In this document: one piece after another, positions 55,383 through 64,000 of the stretch
Position numbering within the stretch: the stretch's first letter is position 1
Layout of the letters: the number at the start of each line of letters is the position of its first letter
Notes under the pieces: generated by a model
The model's database searches: none
The model's input: the letters and a program-made list of their open reading frames with translations, nothing else
Told to the model about the DNA's origin: nothing
Origin: Aquimarina sediminis
GTDB lineage: Bacteria; Bacteroidota; Bacteroidia; Flavobacteriales; Flavobacteriaceae
Reading direction: 5' to 3'
NCBI RefSeq assembly: GCF_002895435.1
Contig: NZ_POYJ01000004.1
Location: 186,001 to 250,000 of the forward strand
Length of the DNA: 64,000 bases
Position numbers and translations under genes: made by a program

Positions 55383-55742
55383 TTGAAGCTAAAGCAATAT
55401 TTTCAAAAACTTAAAAACAAACCGGCGCTGGTTCCGATATTTGCTATATTTTTAAATAAATATGTACTTATTGTATTGTTATTTATAATTTGGATGTTGT
55501 TTTTGGATACAAATTCTTGGCTTATTCATAGAGAACTAGATCAGGAAATTCAAGAACTTGAAAATAATAAGGAGTACTACATAAAGGAAATAATCAAAGA
55601 TCAAAAAGACATTAAAATCCTTAAAGATAGTAGTGAACTTGAAAAATTTGCACGAGAAGAGTATTTTATGAAGAAAGATAATGAAGAAATATACATTATC
55701 GAATATGAAGATAGCGTGCCTAAAAACGAAAAAGATGACTAA
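55383..55742 (+). CDS. FtsB/DivIC-type septum protein
   Basis: A 119-residue single-pass membrane protein starting at TTG 55383. A cytoplasmic stub of about 32 residues is followed by one membrane helix (KYVLIVLLFIIWMLFLD, about 26-42) and a periplasmic coiled coil (ELDQEIQELENNKEYYIKEI, about 52-71) ending in LEKFAREEYFMKKDNEEIYI, the typical FtsB/DivIC tail. It should act in the FtsQLB-type division complex. It overlaps mutA by 8 bases (ATGACTAA). Confidence 0.88.
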   Translation: MKLKQYFQKLKNKPALVPIFAIFLNKYVLIVLLFIIWMLFLDTNSWLIHRELDQEIQELENNKEYYIKEIIKDQKDIKILKDSSELEKFAREEYFMKKDNEEIYIIEYEDSVPKNEKDD

Positions 55743-57102
55743 ATCCCTATTTGATAGTTTTGAGGAAGTATCTTCAAAACAATGGAAGCAAAAAATCCAA
55801 TTTGATCTCAAAGGTGCAGATTATAATGAAGCTTTGATTTATAAAACTCTTGAAGGAATCGATATAAAACCTTTCTATAATCAGGAAGATTTAGTTGATA
55901 TAAACAATACTACTTCTCACCCAACTACATGGAGAAACTCGCTAAAAATAGAAGTTAGTGATACTTTAACTAGTAATCAAAAAGCTATTAACGCTATAAA
56001 AAAGGGAGCAGAAAGTATCCATTTTGTTATTCTTCATGAGCACATAGATCCAAAAGGTTTATTCCTAAATATTACAAATAGCACCTCTCTTTATATTGAA
56101 ACTAAATTTCTATCGGCAGATTATATCCAAATAATAGATAATCTAGCTAAAGAACATAATTTAGATATTTTTGTATTAACTGACATCATTGGTAATCTTG
56201 CTAGTACGGGTAATTGGTATGATAATTTAAAGAATGATCATTCATTATTAGATCAAATTGTAAAAAATTCTCACCTTCAAAGTAGTGTAAGTATAGATTT
56301 AGGGTTATATCAGAATGCAGGAGCAACTATGGTTCAACAATTGGCCCATGGTTTAGCCCATGCTAATGAATATTTAAATTATTTTGAAACTACAACAACC
56401 CCTCTTAAAAAAATACCTTTAATATTTAGAGTTGCTATTGGAGGTAATTATTTTTTCGAAATTGCTAAGTTAAGAGCTCTTAGAATACTATGGAGTGCTC
56501 TCTCATCAGAATACAAAGCCCTAACAGAATGTCATATCATAGCTTATCCTTCTCATAGAAACAAAACTGTTCTGGATTATAACGTAAATATGCTACGTAC
56601 TACTACAGAATGTATGAGTGCAATACTAGGTGGAGCAAATACCATTCAAAACCTTCCTTATGATGACATCTATCATCTGGAAAATGATTTTGGAACTAGA
56701 ATTTCTTTAAATCAACTCTTAATCCTTAAAAATGAAAGCTACTTTGACCTTGTTAGCAATCCGGCTTCTGGATCTTATTATATCGAAAGTTTAACCAATC
56801 AAATATCTGAGAAAGCATTAGCCTTATTCAAAAATATTGAAGAAGGTGGTGGCTTCTTAAAGCAATTAAAATCAGGAATAATTCAAAAGAAAATAAAAGA
56901 AAGCTCTGATAAAGAACAAGAACTGTTTGATAGAGAAGAAATAATACTAACAGGCTCTAATAAATATCAAAATCCTGATGAACATATTCCTGAATTTCAA
57001 AAACCTATATTTCCAGAAAAGAAAGTAAGAAAAACACTATTATCGCCTATAGCAACAACGAGATTACCGCACAAAATAGAAAGAAAAACCATAAACAAAT
57101 AG
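55735..57102 (+). CDS. mutA: Methylmalonyl-CoA mutase small (beta) subunit
   Basis: Start at 55735 (ATG overlapping the DivIC stop) is preferred over an ATG at 55681 deep inside the previous gene. The 455-residue product resembles the mutase TIM barrel of the small subunit (SFEEVSSKQWKQKIQFDLKG, FRVAIGGNYFFEIAKLRALR, NPASGSYYIESLTNQISEKA) but has no cobalamin-binding domain and lacks the DxHxxG motif. It pairs with the catalytic subunit encoded at 58786 to interconvert methylmalonyl-CoA and succinyl-CoA. Confidence 0.92.
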   Translation: MTKSLFDSFEEVSSKQWKQKIQFDLKGADYNEALIYKTLEGIDIKPFYNQEDLVDINNTTSHPTTWRNSLKIEVSDTLTSNQKAINAIKKGAESIHFVILHEHIDPKGLFLNITNSTSLYIETKFLSADYIQIIDNLAKEHNLDIFVLTDIIGNLASTGNWYDNLKNDHSLLDQIVKNSHLQSSVSIDLGLYQNAGATMVQQLAHGLAHANEYLNYFETTTTPLKKIPLIFRVAIGGNYFFEIAKLRALRILWSALSSEYKALTECHIIAYPSHRNKTVLDYNVNMLRTTTECMSAILGGANTIQNLPYDDIYHLENDFGTRISLNQLLILKNESYFDLVSNPASGSYYIESLTNQISEKALALFKNIEEGGGFLKQLKSGIIQKKIKESSDKEQELFDREEIILTGSNKYQNPDEHIPEFQKPIFPEKKVRKTLLSPIATTRLPHKIERKTINK

Positions 57103-57168
57103 CATAACTCGTTAATTTTTTGTAACTTAACAAAAAGTAATACACATTTTTTAACTAATTTTTAATCT

Positions 57169-57813
57169 ATGCCCCTTAAGATTAAACATAAGGTTTTGCT
57201 GTATTTTTTAGTTCTATTTATTAGCTCTATTGGTCATACTCAAACCTTCGAACAAAATTTTGACTGTCTTCAAATTGACAATCTAGGACTATTAAAAAAG
57301 TCATTTGATTCTTTCGAAACAGATTTATTCAATCATTATAAGTTCGATAATGACACAATCAAAACATATCGAACATTTTTATCCGAAGTATATAGTTTAT
57401 CTATAAACTTAAGAAAACTACCTTCAAGTAACTCCATAGAATTAGCACGTGTATTCAAAAAGAATGCTACAGACAGAAATTCACTTTGGGTTTTATTAAG
57501 TCAATATGATGATGAGATGGAAGCTTCAAGAGATGCCTCTGGACCCAAAGAAAACAAACAAGGTGGAGAAGCAGTTATGACATTTAATTATCGTGGTGGA
57601 TTTATTCAGTGTCTTAAAAATAATAGTACCAGTGAAGGGTTTAAGGACATTATAGAAACTTTAGAATATGACGGTAATGTAAGTCCATCACTAATTGCTC
57701 AAAGATTACACGATTTACCAACAGAAGAATTTAATACACATGAGGTAAAAAGCTTTATAGCCTATGATATATATTTCTCTATACTATTAGTTATAGAAAA
57801 AGCATTCGGGTAA
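57169..57813 (+). CDS. Secreted hypothetical protein, twin copy 1
   Basis: A 214-residue protein with a signal peptide (MPLKIKHKVLLYFLVLFISSIGHTQ, given here as VLLYFLVLFISSIGHTQ). Mature region: SFDSFETDLFNHYKFDNDTI, TYRTFLSEVYSLSINL, LPSSNSIELARVFKK, FNYRGGFIQCLKNNS and a C-terminal AYDIYFSILLVIEKAFG. It is closely related to the next gene at 58032 throughout. Family unknown; two Cys are conserved between the copies (one near the start of the mature part, one in FIQCLKN). It interrupts the mutA-mutB pair. Confidence 0.75.
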   Translation: MPLKIKHKVLLYFLVLFISSIGHTQTFEQNFDCLQIDNLGLLKKSFDSFETDLFNHYKFDNDTIKTYRTFLSEVYSLSINLRKLPSSNSIELARVFKKNATDRNSLWVLLSQYDDEMEASRDASGPKENKQGGEAVMTFNYRGGFIQCLKNNSTSEGFKDIIETLEYDGNVSPSLIAQRLHDLPTEEFNTHEVKSFIAYDIYFSILLVIEKAFG

Positions 57814-57980
57814 ATTTAATACCAATATCGAAAATATCATTAAACCTGATTCCTCAATTCTACAAAAAACCTAAAGTATCTATACCTTCTTAGAGTAGTA
57901 AATTCAAGTCACTCTGCGGATATATACTTAAAAAAACACAATAAAACGTTAATATCTGCTAACTTATTGTTAACTTCCCT

Positions 57981-58001
57981 GCTAAATTTTATAAATTTAG
58001 C
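57981..58001. other. Palindrome upstream of twin copy 2
   Basis: GCTAAATTT (57981-57989), TAT, AAATTTAGC (57993-58001), a perfect 9-bp inverted repeat 30 bases before the ATG at 58032. It may be an operator or part of the promoter; nothing equivalent precedes twin copy 1. Confidence 0.45.
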
Positions 58002-58031
58002 CTATACATTAACATTACTAAATCTAAATCA

Positions 58032-58661
58032 ATGCCCCTTAAGATTAGATCTAGAGTCATAGCTGTGTATTTATTATTCTGTTTGCAGGTTGTACATTCA
58101 CAATTTGGTAGTCATTGTTTTAACATTGATGAAACAGGTATTATCAAGAAAGCGTACGATTCTTTTGAAAATGACCTATTTAGCTATTATAAATTTGGTA
58201 ACGATTCTATAAAAACTTACCGAACTTTCTTAGCCGAAGTGGCTAGTTTATCAATTGACCTAAAAAAACTTCCTTCTAGTAATTCTATTCAATTAGCTCG
58301 TGAGTTTAAAAAAATAGCGGATAACAAAAATTCTCTATGGATCAAATTAAGCGAATATGAAAATCAAGAAGCTATAAAAAAATCATCTCCTTCTGCTACT
58401 CACAAAAAAAATGAAGAAGAAATTTTGATATTTAATTACAGAGGTGGGTTTATTCAATGTCTTAAAAACACAAGTGACAGTGATGACTTTAAAGAAATTA
58501 TCTCAACCTTAGAAAAAGATGGAAATGTTAGCACTTCTCTAATTTCTCAAAGAATATACTATATTCCTGATAAAGAATTCTGTGCTATAGAAGTAAAAAA
58601 TTTTATAGCCTTTGACATCTATTTTTCTATCTTGATGGTTATTGAAAAAGCTTTTAAGTGA
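58032..58661 (+). CDS. Secreted hypothetical protein, twin copy 2
   Basis: A 209-residue paralogue of the gene at 57169. Signal peptide VIAVYLLFCLQVVHSQ, then FNIDETGIIKKAYDSFENDL, TYRTFLAEVASLSIDLKKLP, SSNSIQLAREFKKIADNKNS, FNYRGGFIQCLKNTS and AFDIYFSILMVIEKAFK. Identity with copy 1 is high along the whole length, and both start MPLKI with the same codons, so the pair is a tandem duplication. Function unknown; expected in the periplasm or outside the cell. Confidence 0.75.
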   Translation: MPLKIRSRVIAVYLLFCLQVVHSQFGSHCFNIDETGIIKKAYDSFENDLFSYYKFGNDSIKTYRTFLAEVASLSIDLKKLPSSNSIQLAREFKKIADNKNSLWIKLSEYENQEAIKKSSPSATHKKNEEEILIFNYRGGFIQCLKNTSDSDDFKEIISTLEKDGNVSTSLISQRIYYIPDKEFCAIEVKNFIAFDIYFSILMVIEKAFK

Positions 58662-58743
58662 TTTTTTTTACACTTTTCTCTAAAAAACTTGAACTCTAAC
58701 TAGTTTTTTTCAATAAAAATCATTTTTAAAACCTTAATTTTAT

Positions 58744-58778
58744 AGCCTTGTTAATTTATCATTTCCAAAAACAAGGCT
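58744..58778. other. Inverted repeat just upstream of mutB
   Basis: AGCCTTGTT (58744-58752) and AACAAGGCT (58770-58778) are perfect 9-bp arms with 17 bases between, ending 7 bases before the mutB ATG. It could fold in the mRNA to cover the start region or act as a repressor site. It does not resemble a cobalamin riboswitch. Confidence 0.5.
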
Positions 58779-58785
58779 TGGAGTA

Positions 58786-60918
58786 ATGAATAGAAAAGAT
58801 ATACATCATATACAGTTACCAAAAAAAGCTACATCTTCGGGACAGCAAAATATTTCAACATTTACCACTTCAGAAGGAATAGACATCAAATCTTCTTACG
58901 ACAAAAATGATATAGAAGATGTAGATCATCTAGACTTTTCTGCTGGATTACCACCATATTTACGAGGTCCGTACTCTACAATGTACGTTCGCAGACCTTG
59001 GACAATAAGACAATATGCTGGGTTTTCTACTGCAGAAGAAAGTAATGCTTTTTATCGCAGAAACCTGGCTGCGGGACAAAAAGGATTATCCGTTGCATTT
59101 GACCTTGCGACACATAGAGGGTATGACAGTGATCATGAACGCGTATTTGGTGATGTTGGTATGGCTGGAGTGGCAATTGATACGGTAGAAGACATGAAGG
59201 TTCTATTCGATCAAATCCCATTGGATAAGATGTCTGTTTCTATGACTATGAACGGCGCCGTGTTACCTATAATGGCATTTTACATTGTAGCCGCAGAAGA
59301 GCAAGGTGTCGACAAAAAATTACTTTCTGGAACCATTCAAAATGATATCCTGAAAGAGTTTATGGTGCGTAATACTTATGTTTACCCCCCTGCTCCTTCG
59401 ATGCGTATCATCGGGGATATTTTTAAGTATTGCTCTAAGAATATGCCAAAATTTAACCCTATAAGTATATCCGGATACCATATGCAGGAAGCAGGAGCTA
59501 CTTGCGACATAGAATTAGCATACACCCTAGCTGATGGTCTAGAATACATTAGAAAAGGAATAGAAGCTGGTATGGATATTGACTCGTTTGCTCCACGCCT
59601 CTCTTTCTTTTGGGCAATCGGAATGAATCATTTTATGGAAATTGCCAAAATGCGAGCTGCACGTATGTTATGGGCAAAATTAATTAAACAATTTAATCCT
59701 AAAAACCCAAAGTCTTTAATGCTTCGTACCCACTGCCAAACCAGTGGATGGAGTCTTACTGCACAGGATCCCTTTAATAATGTTGCACGTACTTGTATAG
59801 AGGCAAGCGCTGCTGCCTTTGGAGGCACACAAAGTTTACATACTAATGCTCTTGACGAAGCAATTGCATTACCAACAGATTTTTCTGCAAGAATCGCTAG
59901 AAATACACAAATATACCTGCAAGAAGAAACCCAAATCACTCGAACGGTTGATCCTTGGGCAGGAAGTTACTATGTAGAGTCTTTAACCAATGATATTGCT
60001 GAAAAAGCATGGAAATTGATGAAAGAGGTAGAAGAACTTGGAGGAATGACGAAAGCAATTGAAGCAGGTATCCCGAAAATGAGAATTGAAGAAGCGGCTG
60101 CTCGAAAGCAGGCCAGAATTGATAGTGAACAGGATGTAATTATTGGTGTCAACAAATACAAATTAGAAGAAGAAGAGGCTATAAATACTCTCAAAGTAGA
60201 TAATCAAGCCGTAAGAATCCAACAAATAGAAGGACTTAAGAAGGTAAAAGCTTCAAGAAATGAGGAAGCTGTGCAAGAAGCTTTACAAAATTTAACCATT
60301 GCGGCTACCAATGGTGATCAAAATTTATTAGCTTTAGCAGTAGAAGCAGCAAAACTTAGAGCTACTCTAGGAGAAATTAGTAATGCGTTAGAAAAAGAAT
60401 TTGGAAGATTTAAAGCTGAAATAAAATCGTTTACTGGAGTGTATGCTAAAGAAATAAAAAATGATGAGTCCTTTAATAAAGCAAGAGAACTAGCAGATCA
60501 ATATGCAGAATTAGAAGGTCGAAGACCAAGAATTATGATTGCCAAAATGGGACAAGATGGTCATGATCGCGGGGCAAAAGTTGTTGCAACTAGTTATGCC
60601 GATATTGGTTTTGATGTAGATATTGGTCCTTTGTTTCAAACCCCTATTGAAGCAGCAAAACAAGCTGTAGAAAATGATGTACATATTATAGGAGTATCTT
60701 CTCTTGCCGGTGGGCATAAAACACTAGTTCCTCAAATCATTGAAGAACTCACAAAATATGGACGTGAAGATATTATGGTTATAGTAGGAGGTGTTATCCC
60801 CCCAGATGATTATGATTTTCTTTTTAAAGCAGGAGCTGTAGCAATATTTGGTCCTGGGACAAAAATTAGCGATGCAGCTATTACAATATTAGAGATATTA
60901 ATCTCAACATTCGAATAG
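58786..60918 (+). CDS. mutB: Methylmalonyl-CoA mutase large (alpha) subunit
   Basis: A 710-residue catalytic subunit. The N-terminal TIM barrel binds the CoA ester ([56 protein letters not shown]), and the C-terminal cobalamin-binding domain has K-M-G-Q-D591-G-H593-D-R-G596, where His593 is the lower axial ligand of B12, and [16 protein letters not shown]. Family-normal length. It works with MutA in propionate or branched-chain amino acid metabolism. Confidence 0.97.
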   Translation: MNRKDIHHIQLPKKATSSGQQNISTFTTSEGIDIKSSYDKNDIEDVDHLDFSAGLPPYLRGPYSTMYVRRPWTIRQYAGFSTAEESNAFYRRNLAAGQKGLSVAFDLATHRGYDSDHERVFGDVGMAGVAIDTVEDMKVLFDQIPLDKMSVSMTMNGAVLPIMAFYIVAAEEQGVDKKLLSGTIQNDILKEFMVRNTYVYPPAPSMRIIGDIFKYCSKNMPKFNPISISGYHMQEAGATCDIELAYTLADGLEYIRKGIEAGMDIDSFAPRLSFFWAIGMNHFMEIAKMRAARMLWAKLIKQFNPKNPKSLMLRTHCQTSGWSLTAQDPFNNVARTCIEASAAAFGGTQSLHTNALDEAIALPTDFSARIARNTQIYLQEETQITRTVDPWAGSYYVESLTNDIAEKAWKLMKEVEELGGMTKAIEAGIPKMRIEEAAARKQARIDSEQDVIIGVNKYKLEEEEAINTLKVDNQAVRIQQIEGLKKVKASRNEEAVQEALQNLTIAATNGDQNLLALAVEAAKLRATLGEISNALEKEFGRFKAEIKSFTGVYAKEIKNDESFNKARELADQYAELEGRRPRIMIAKMGQDGHDRGAKVVATSYADIGFDVDIGPLFQTPIEAAKQAVENDVHIIGVSSLAGGHKTLVPQIIEELTKYGREDIMVIVGGVIPPDDYDFLFKAGAVAIFGPGTKISDAAITILEILISTFE

Positions 60919-60957
60919 GTAATAAAAAAACTATGCACGCATAGTTTTTTTATTACC
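60918..60957 (+). terminator. Terminator after mutB
   Basis: GGTAATAAAAAAACTATGC and GCATAGTTTTTTTATTACC are perfect 19-bp arms (60918-60936 and 60939-60957) with an embedded T7. It begins on the last base of the mutB stop codon and is symmetrical, so it could stop transcription from either side. Confidence 0.85.
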
Positions 60958-60984
60958 TTAGCAAACTATCGATATATAATACAT

Positions 60985-61866
60985 ATGAATTATACAGCCA
61001 AAATGCTTCGAGATGGAGCGCTAAAAGGAAAAAATATCGTCGTTACAGGCGGAGGTAGCGGACTAGGTAAATCTATGACCAGATATTTCTTAGAACTTGG
61101 AGCCAATGTTGCTATCACTTCTCGCAACCTAGAAAAACTACAAAACACAGCCAAAGAGCTGGAAGCAGAAACAGGAGGCACTTGCCTACCCGTTCAATGC
61201 GATGTTAGAGAATATGATCAGGTCGAAGCAATGAGAGATACAGTTCTCGATTCTTTTGGATCAGTAGATGTGCTACTTAACAACGCAGCAGGAAACTTTA
61301 TTTCTCCAACAGAACGTTTATCTCATCGTGCTTTTGATATAATTATTGATATTGTGCTGAAAGGAACCAAAAACTGTACACTTGCTTTTGGTAAGTATTG
61401 GATTGAAAAAGAATATAAAAACACCACCGTTTTAAATATTGTAACAACATATGCCTGGACAGGTTCTGCATATGTCGTACCAAGTGCAACAGCAAAAGCA
61501 GGTGTTTTAGCTATGACAAGATCCTTGGCCGTAGAATGGGCAAAATATGGAATGCGATTTAATGCTATCGCACCGGGTCCTTTTCCTACCAAAGGAGCAT
61601 GGGATCGTCTGCTACCAGGTGATTTAAAAGATAAAATCGACATGGCCAAACAAGTACCTTTAGCTCGTGTAGGAGATCACCAAGAGCTTGCTAATCTCGC
61701 CGCTTATCTGGTTTCTGATTTTTCTGCCTATGTAAATGGAGAAGTCGTTACACTAGATGGAGGAGAATGGCTAAAAGGTGCAGGGCAATTTAACCTTTTA
61801 GAACAAATCCCAGAAGCAATGTGGGATCAACTTGAAGCAATGATAAGGGCTAAAAAAGGTAAATAA
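60985..61866 (+). CDS. 2,4-dienoyl-CoA reductase-type SDR oxidoreductase
   Basis: A 293-residue short-chain dehydrogenase. NADP-binding motif VVTGGGSGLGKSMTRYF (about 19-35), NNAAGNF (about 98). The catalytic set follows the dienoyl-CoA reductase pattern rather than the usual YxxxK: Tyr156, Ser167 and Lys171 in TTYAWTGSAYVVPSATAK, the same spacing (15 and 4 residues) as Tyr199, Ser210 and Lys214 of human DECR1. RFNAIAPGPFPTKGAWDRL is the DECR-type loop. It reduces 2,4-dienoyl-CoA in breakdown of unsaturated fatty acids. Confidence 0.9.
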   Translation: MNYTAKMLRDGALKGKNIVVTGGGSGLGKSMTRYFLELGANVAITSRNLEKLQNTAKELEAETGGTCLPVQCDVREYDQVEAMRDTVLDSFGSVDVLLNNAAGNFISPTERLSHRAFDIIIDIVLKGTKNCTLAFGKYWIEKEYKNTTVLNIVTTYAWTGSAYVVPSATAKAGVLAMTRSLAVEWAKYGMRFNAIAPGPFPTKGAWDRLLPGDLKDKIDMAKQVPLARVGDHQELANLAAYLVSDFSAYVNGEVVTLDGGEWLKGAGQFNLLEQIPEAMWDQLEAMIRAKKGK

Positions 61867-61891
61867 ACTTCTATTATTATAAAATTATAAC

Positions 61892-61921
61892 AAATGTCAT
61901 TCTGATATCAGAATGACATTT
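61892..61921. terminator. Palindromic hairpin after the reductase gene
   Basis: A perfect 30-base palindrome, AAATGTCATTCTGAT followed by ATCAGAATGACATTT. There is no long T-run, but position 25 bases after the stop codon suggests a 3' end or mRNA-stabilising hairpin. Confidence 0.6.
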
Positions 61922-62100
61922 ATCATTCATACAAACACTTGTTGTTAAGACATTTGAATAACAAAACTAAAGTCAAATAAAACTTCTTACGCAACCAACC
62001 TCATGTTCAATCCTAAAAATAAACACAGATTTATTGATAATTGAGGTAACATTCTCCTATGTGATGACATTTACATTAAACATTTAAAAATATATACCTA

Positions 62101-63384
62101 ATGAATAACAAGATTGCACTCATCCTACTTTTTCTAGTGAACTCATTTCTTTTTGCACAAGACAAATATGAACCCGGAACAGTACATTACAAAAACGGTA
62201 ATACCAAAAAAGGGTTTATCGAATATTATAACAAAAGTAAAACAGTTGTTTTATTTAAAAGAAACCTAAACGACACCCCAATAAAACTAACTCCAAACAC
62301 AGTAACGAGCTATACTTTTGAAAATTTGAACAAAAAAATTATTTCAGAAAATATAGAAACCTACCAATATAAAGAGACCTATTCTACTAATAACACTGAA
62401 AAAAAGATCACTACTGAGATCGCAAACAGCACCTCCTATTTTCTTGAAGTTCTTGTCGAAGGAAAAGCAAATTTACTTTTTCTTGACACTAACACTAATA
62501 AAAAACGTTACTTCCTTAAATCAGATAAATCTGGATTAAAAGAGCTAGATATTATAACAAGAAGAGAGAAAAACTCTCAAACTAAAAACTACTATATAAA
62601 AAGATACATTGGTATATTAAGCCTTGAGTTTAACGATTGTGAGACCTTAAAATCAAAAATTGAAAAATTAAGACTTACACAATCTGATTTATCAAAAGCA
62701 TTTATTCAATATAACAACTGTACTGGCGAAATAACTTTTGAGTCCGAAAGATTGAACAGAAAAAACCTTCACAAAATAATTATCGAAGCTGGTTTATATT
62801 CTTCTAAAATAAAAACAAGAGGAACTTCTTTAAGAGGTTCGGATTTTGATAACTCAATAAATCCTGGTTTCGGAATTCATTACCTTTATACTCCAACAGC
62901 ATTATCCTCTGCAGTTTCTCTATCCATTGGAGCCTCTTATAATTAAATAAAAACTGAAGCACCATACTATAGAAACTTTGAGGTTTTAATAGGAAATTTT
63001 AGAACCACAAAAATTGACCTCAAAACTATAAACTTAAGATTTGGAGGCATTTATAATTTTAATAAATCCAAGAAAAAAATCAGCTCTAATTTAGGAGTAT
63101 ATTATATAAATAGTATAATAATAAACTCAGATCCATTTGATGCTTATTCTAGAATTAATTCTGATGGTACTCAAAGTGCTTTGTATGCCGATTTTGGTGT
63201 AGAAATGCAAAGATCCACCTCTGGATTCGCCCTAGAATTAGGTTTTAACTATAAAATTACTAACAAAAATGACCTAACTGCTAGGTTTGGCTATGAAAGA
63301 GTTGGGGATTTTCTTAATTTTTTCGGAGCATCCTATCCCAGCAATACTTTTGCCCTTAAGTTAGGATACAGTTTTGACCTCTAG
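62101..63384 (+). pseudogene. Outer-membrane barrel protein interrupted by one in-frame stop
   Basis: A frame of 427 codons with a single internal TAA at 62944-62946. Before the stop: signal peptide (ALILLFLVNSFLFAQ), a beta-rich domain (VHYKNGNTKKGFIEYYNKSK, VTSYTFENLNKKI) and the first barrel strands (SSAVSLSIGASYN). After the stop the same frame continues IKTEAPYYRNFEVLIGNF, LGVYYINSIIINSD, LYADFGVEMQRSTSGFALEL and ends NTFALKLGYSFDL, a typical barrel C-terminus with aromatic/hydrophobic end. One base change would restore the gene. Either a recent loss-of-function or a sequencing error; function of the intact protein is unknown. Confidence 0.75.
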
Positions 63385-63441
63385 TAAAACATCAAAAACC
63401 TTGAGTTAATAACTTTTTATTAACAATTAGACAAGGACAGT

Positions 63442-63472
63442 AGACCATCCTCAAAGGGGGATGGTCTTTTTT
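63442..63472 (+). terminator. Terminator before the parA-type gene
   Basis: AGACCATCC (63442-63450) pairs with GGATGGTCT (63459-63467), loop of 8 bases, followed by T-run. It separates the broken barrel gene from the ParA gene. Confidence 0.88.
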
Positions 63473-63551
63473 ATATGCACTGTTAACATTTTTCATTTTT
63501 ATAATATATAATAAATCGTATTTTTATCGCTACAAATCCAAATCTCCCCAT

Positions 63552-64000
63552 ATGGGTAAAATAATAGCAATTGCCAATCAAAAAGGAGGAGTAGGTAAAA
63601 CTACAACCTCTGTAAATTTAGCAGCTTCTCTAGGTGTATTAGAGAAAAAAGTATTACTTATCGATGCAGATCCACAGGCTAACGCCACCTCAGGGTTAGG
63701 GTTAGACGTAGAAAGCATTGAAAAAGGAACATATCAGATCCTAGAGCATACGGTAAAGCCAGAAGAGGCTGTTCTGGAAACTAGTTCTCCTAATGTGCAT
63801 ATAATACCTGCACATATTGATCTGGTTGCAATTGAGATCGAGCTTGTTGATAAAGATCAACGAGAATATATGCTCAAGAATGTAATTCAAGATTTAAAAT
63901 CTCAATATGATTATATTCTTATAGACTGTGCTCCTTCTCTAGGATTGTTGACACTAAATGCGTTGACAGCTGCAGACTCAGTTATGATTCCTATTCAATG
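63552..64000 (+). CDS. parA: ParA/Soj-type chromosome partitioning ATPase, N-terminal part
   Basis: The start at 63552 opens GKIIAIANQKGGVGKTTTSV, the deviant Walker A motif of ParA (K-G-G-V-G-K-T-T). LLIDADPQANATSGLG (about 38-53) and YILIDCAPSLGLLTLNAL (about 122-139) are the A' and B motifs. The frame runs off the right edge after about 149 residues. Short N-terminus without a helix-turn-helix marks it as a chromosomal Soj-type protein, expected to be followed by parB near the origin of replication. Confidence 0.95.
   Translation, partial: MGKIIAIANQKGGVGKTTTSVNLAASLGVLEKKVLLIDADPQANATSGLGLDVESIEKGTYQILEHTVKPEEAVLETSSPNVHIIPAHIDLVAIEIELVDKDQREYMLKNVIQDLKSQYDYILIDCAPSLGLLTLNALTAADSVMIPIQ

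Noticed and set aside
58662..58785. Cobalamin riboswitch before mutB
   Set aside because: The gap is only 124 bases, with no B12-box-like sequence and only a simple inverted repeat.
1..64000. Insertion sequence, prophage or integron
   Set aside because: No transposase, integrase or phage structural gene was seen, and no tRNA-adjacent attachment site could be found.

Overview
The window is AT-rich DNA from a marine-type member of the Flavobacteriaceae (Bacteroidota). The signs are a SusC/SusD pair, three ECF sigma/FecR or sigma/small-protein modules, TonB-dependent receptors with STN or carboxypeptidase-like N-terminal domains, many short Cys lipoproteins, TAnnTTTG-type -7 promoter elements and few Shine-Dalgarno sequences. 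Genus cannot be fixed from the sequence alone; Aquimarina-like or Kordia-like genomes would fit. No rRNA, tRNA, CRISPR array, transposase or phage gene was seen. The window opens inside an OsmC-type gene and ends inside a ParA-type ATPase gene.

Layout: 1-4000 holds small accessory genes: a zinc-ribbon-like protein, a serine hydrolase lipoprotein, a small lipoprotein and an AraC-type regulator broken by a frameshift. 4200-8760 is an iron-type signalling module (ECF sigma, FecR anti-sigma, STN-containing siderophore-type receptor). 8819-9140 is an unusual intergenic array with a 21-base period. 9331-20624 (minus strand) is a polysaccharide utilisation locus: ECF sigma, FecR, SusC, SusD, GH20 hexosaminidase and GH3 glucosidase. 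21025-27860 (plus) is a redox-repair cluster: MsrB, MsrA, a thioredoxin-fold protein, a glutaredoxin-GNAT fusion, a SirB1-type protein, SelO, a GreA-C-like protein, a DM13 protein, a second MsrA and an AhpD-like protein. 28002-40566 (minus) is a tightly overlapping catabolic operon that looks built for hydantoin-type cyclic amides: outer-membrane receptor, two HyuA-like proteins, HyuB, racemase, twin cupins, quinone oxidoreductase, NCS1 permease and a DUF917/S-methyl-thiohydantoin-desulfurase family protein.

40684-46381 (plus) carries an unrecognised 415-residue protein and then a sulfur module: ArsR-rhodanese regulator with a palindromic operator placed exactly on its promoter, rhodanese-MBL protein, MFS transporter and a cysteine desulfurase/selenocysteine-lyase-like enzyme. 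47382-49416 is an ECF sigma operon (sigma, 60-residue protein, MscS-like channel) that shares a promoter-like motif with a nearby 44-residue membrane peptide gene. 50640-54594 is a peptidoglycan-recycling operon (AmpG-like, NagZ, AnmK). 54736-61866 holds uridine kinase, a DivIC/FtsB-like protein and both methylmalonyl-CoA mutase subunits, separated by twin secreted proteins, then a 2,4-dienoyl-CoA reductase. 62101-63384 is a barrel-protein gene broken by one in-frame stop.

The best candidates for undescribed biology are the SelO/Msr redox cluster, the receptor-linked hydantoin-type operon, the ECF sigma regulon with its membrane micropeptide, and the 21-base heptad-coding repeat array.
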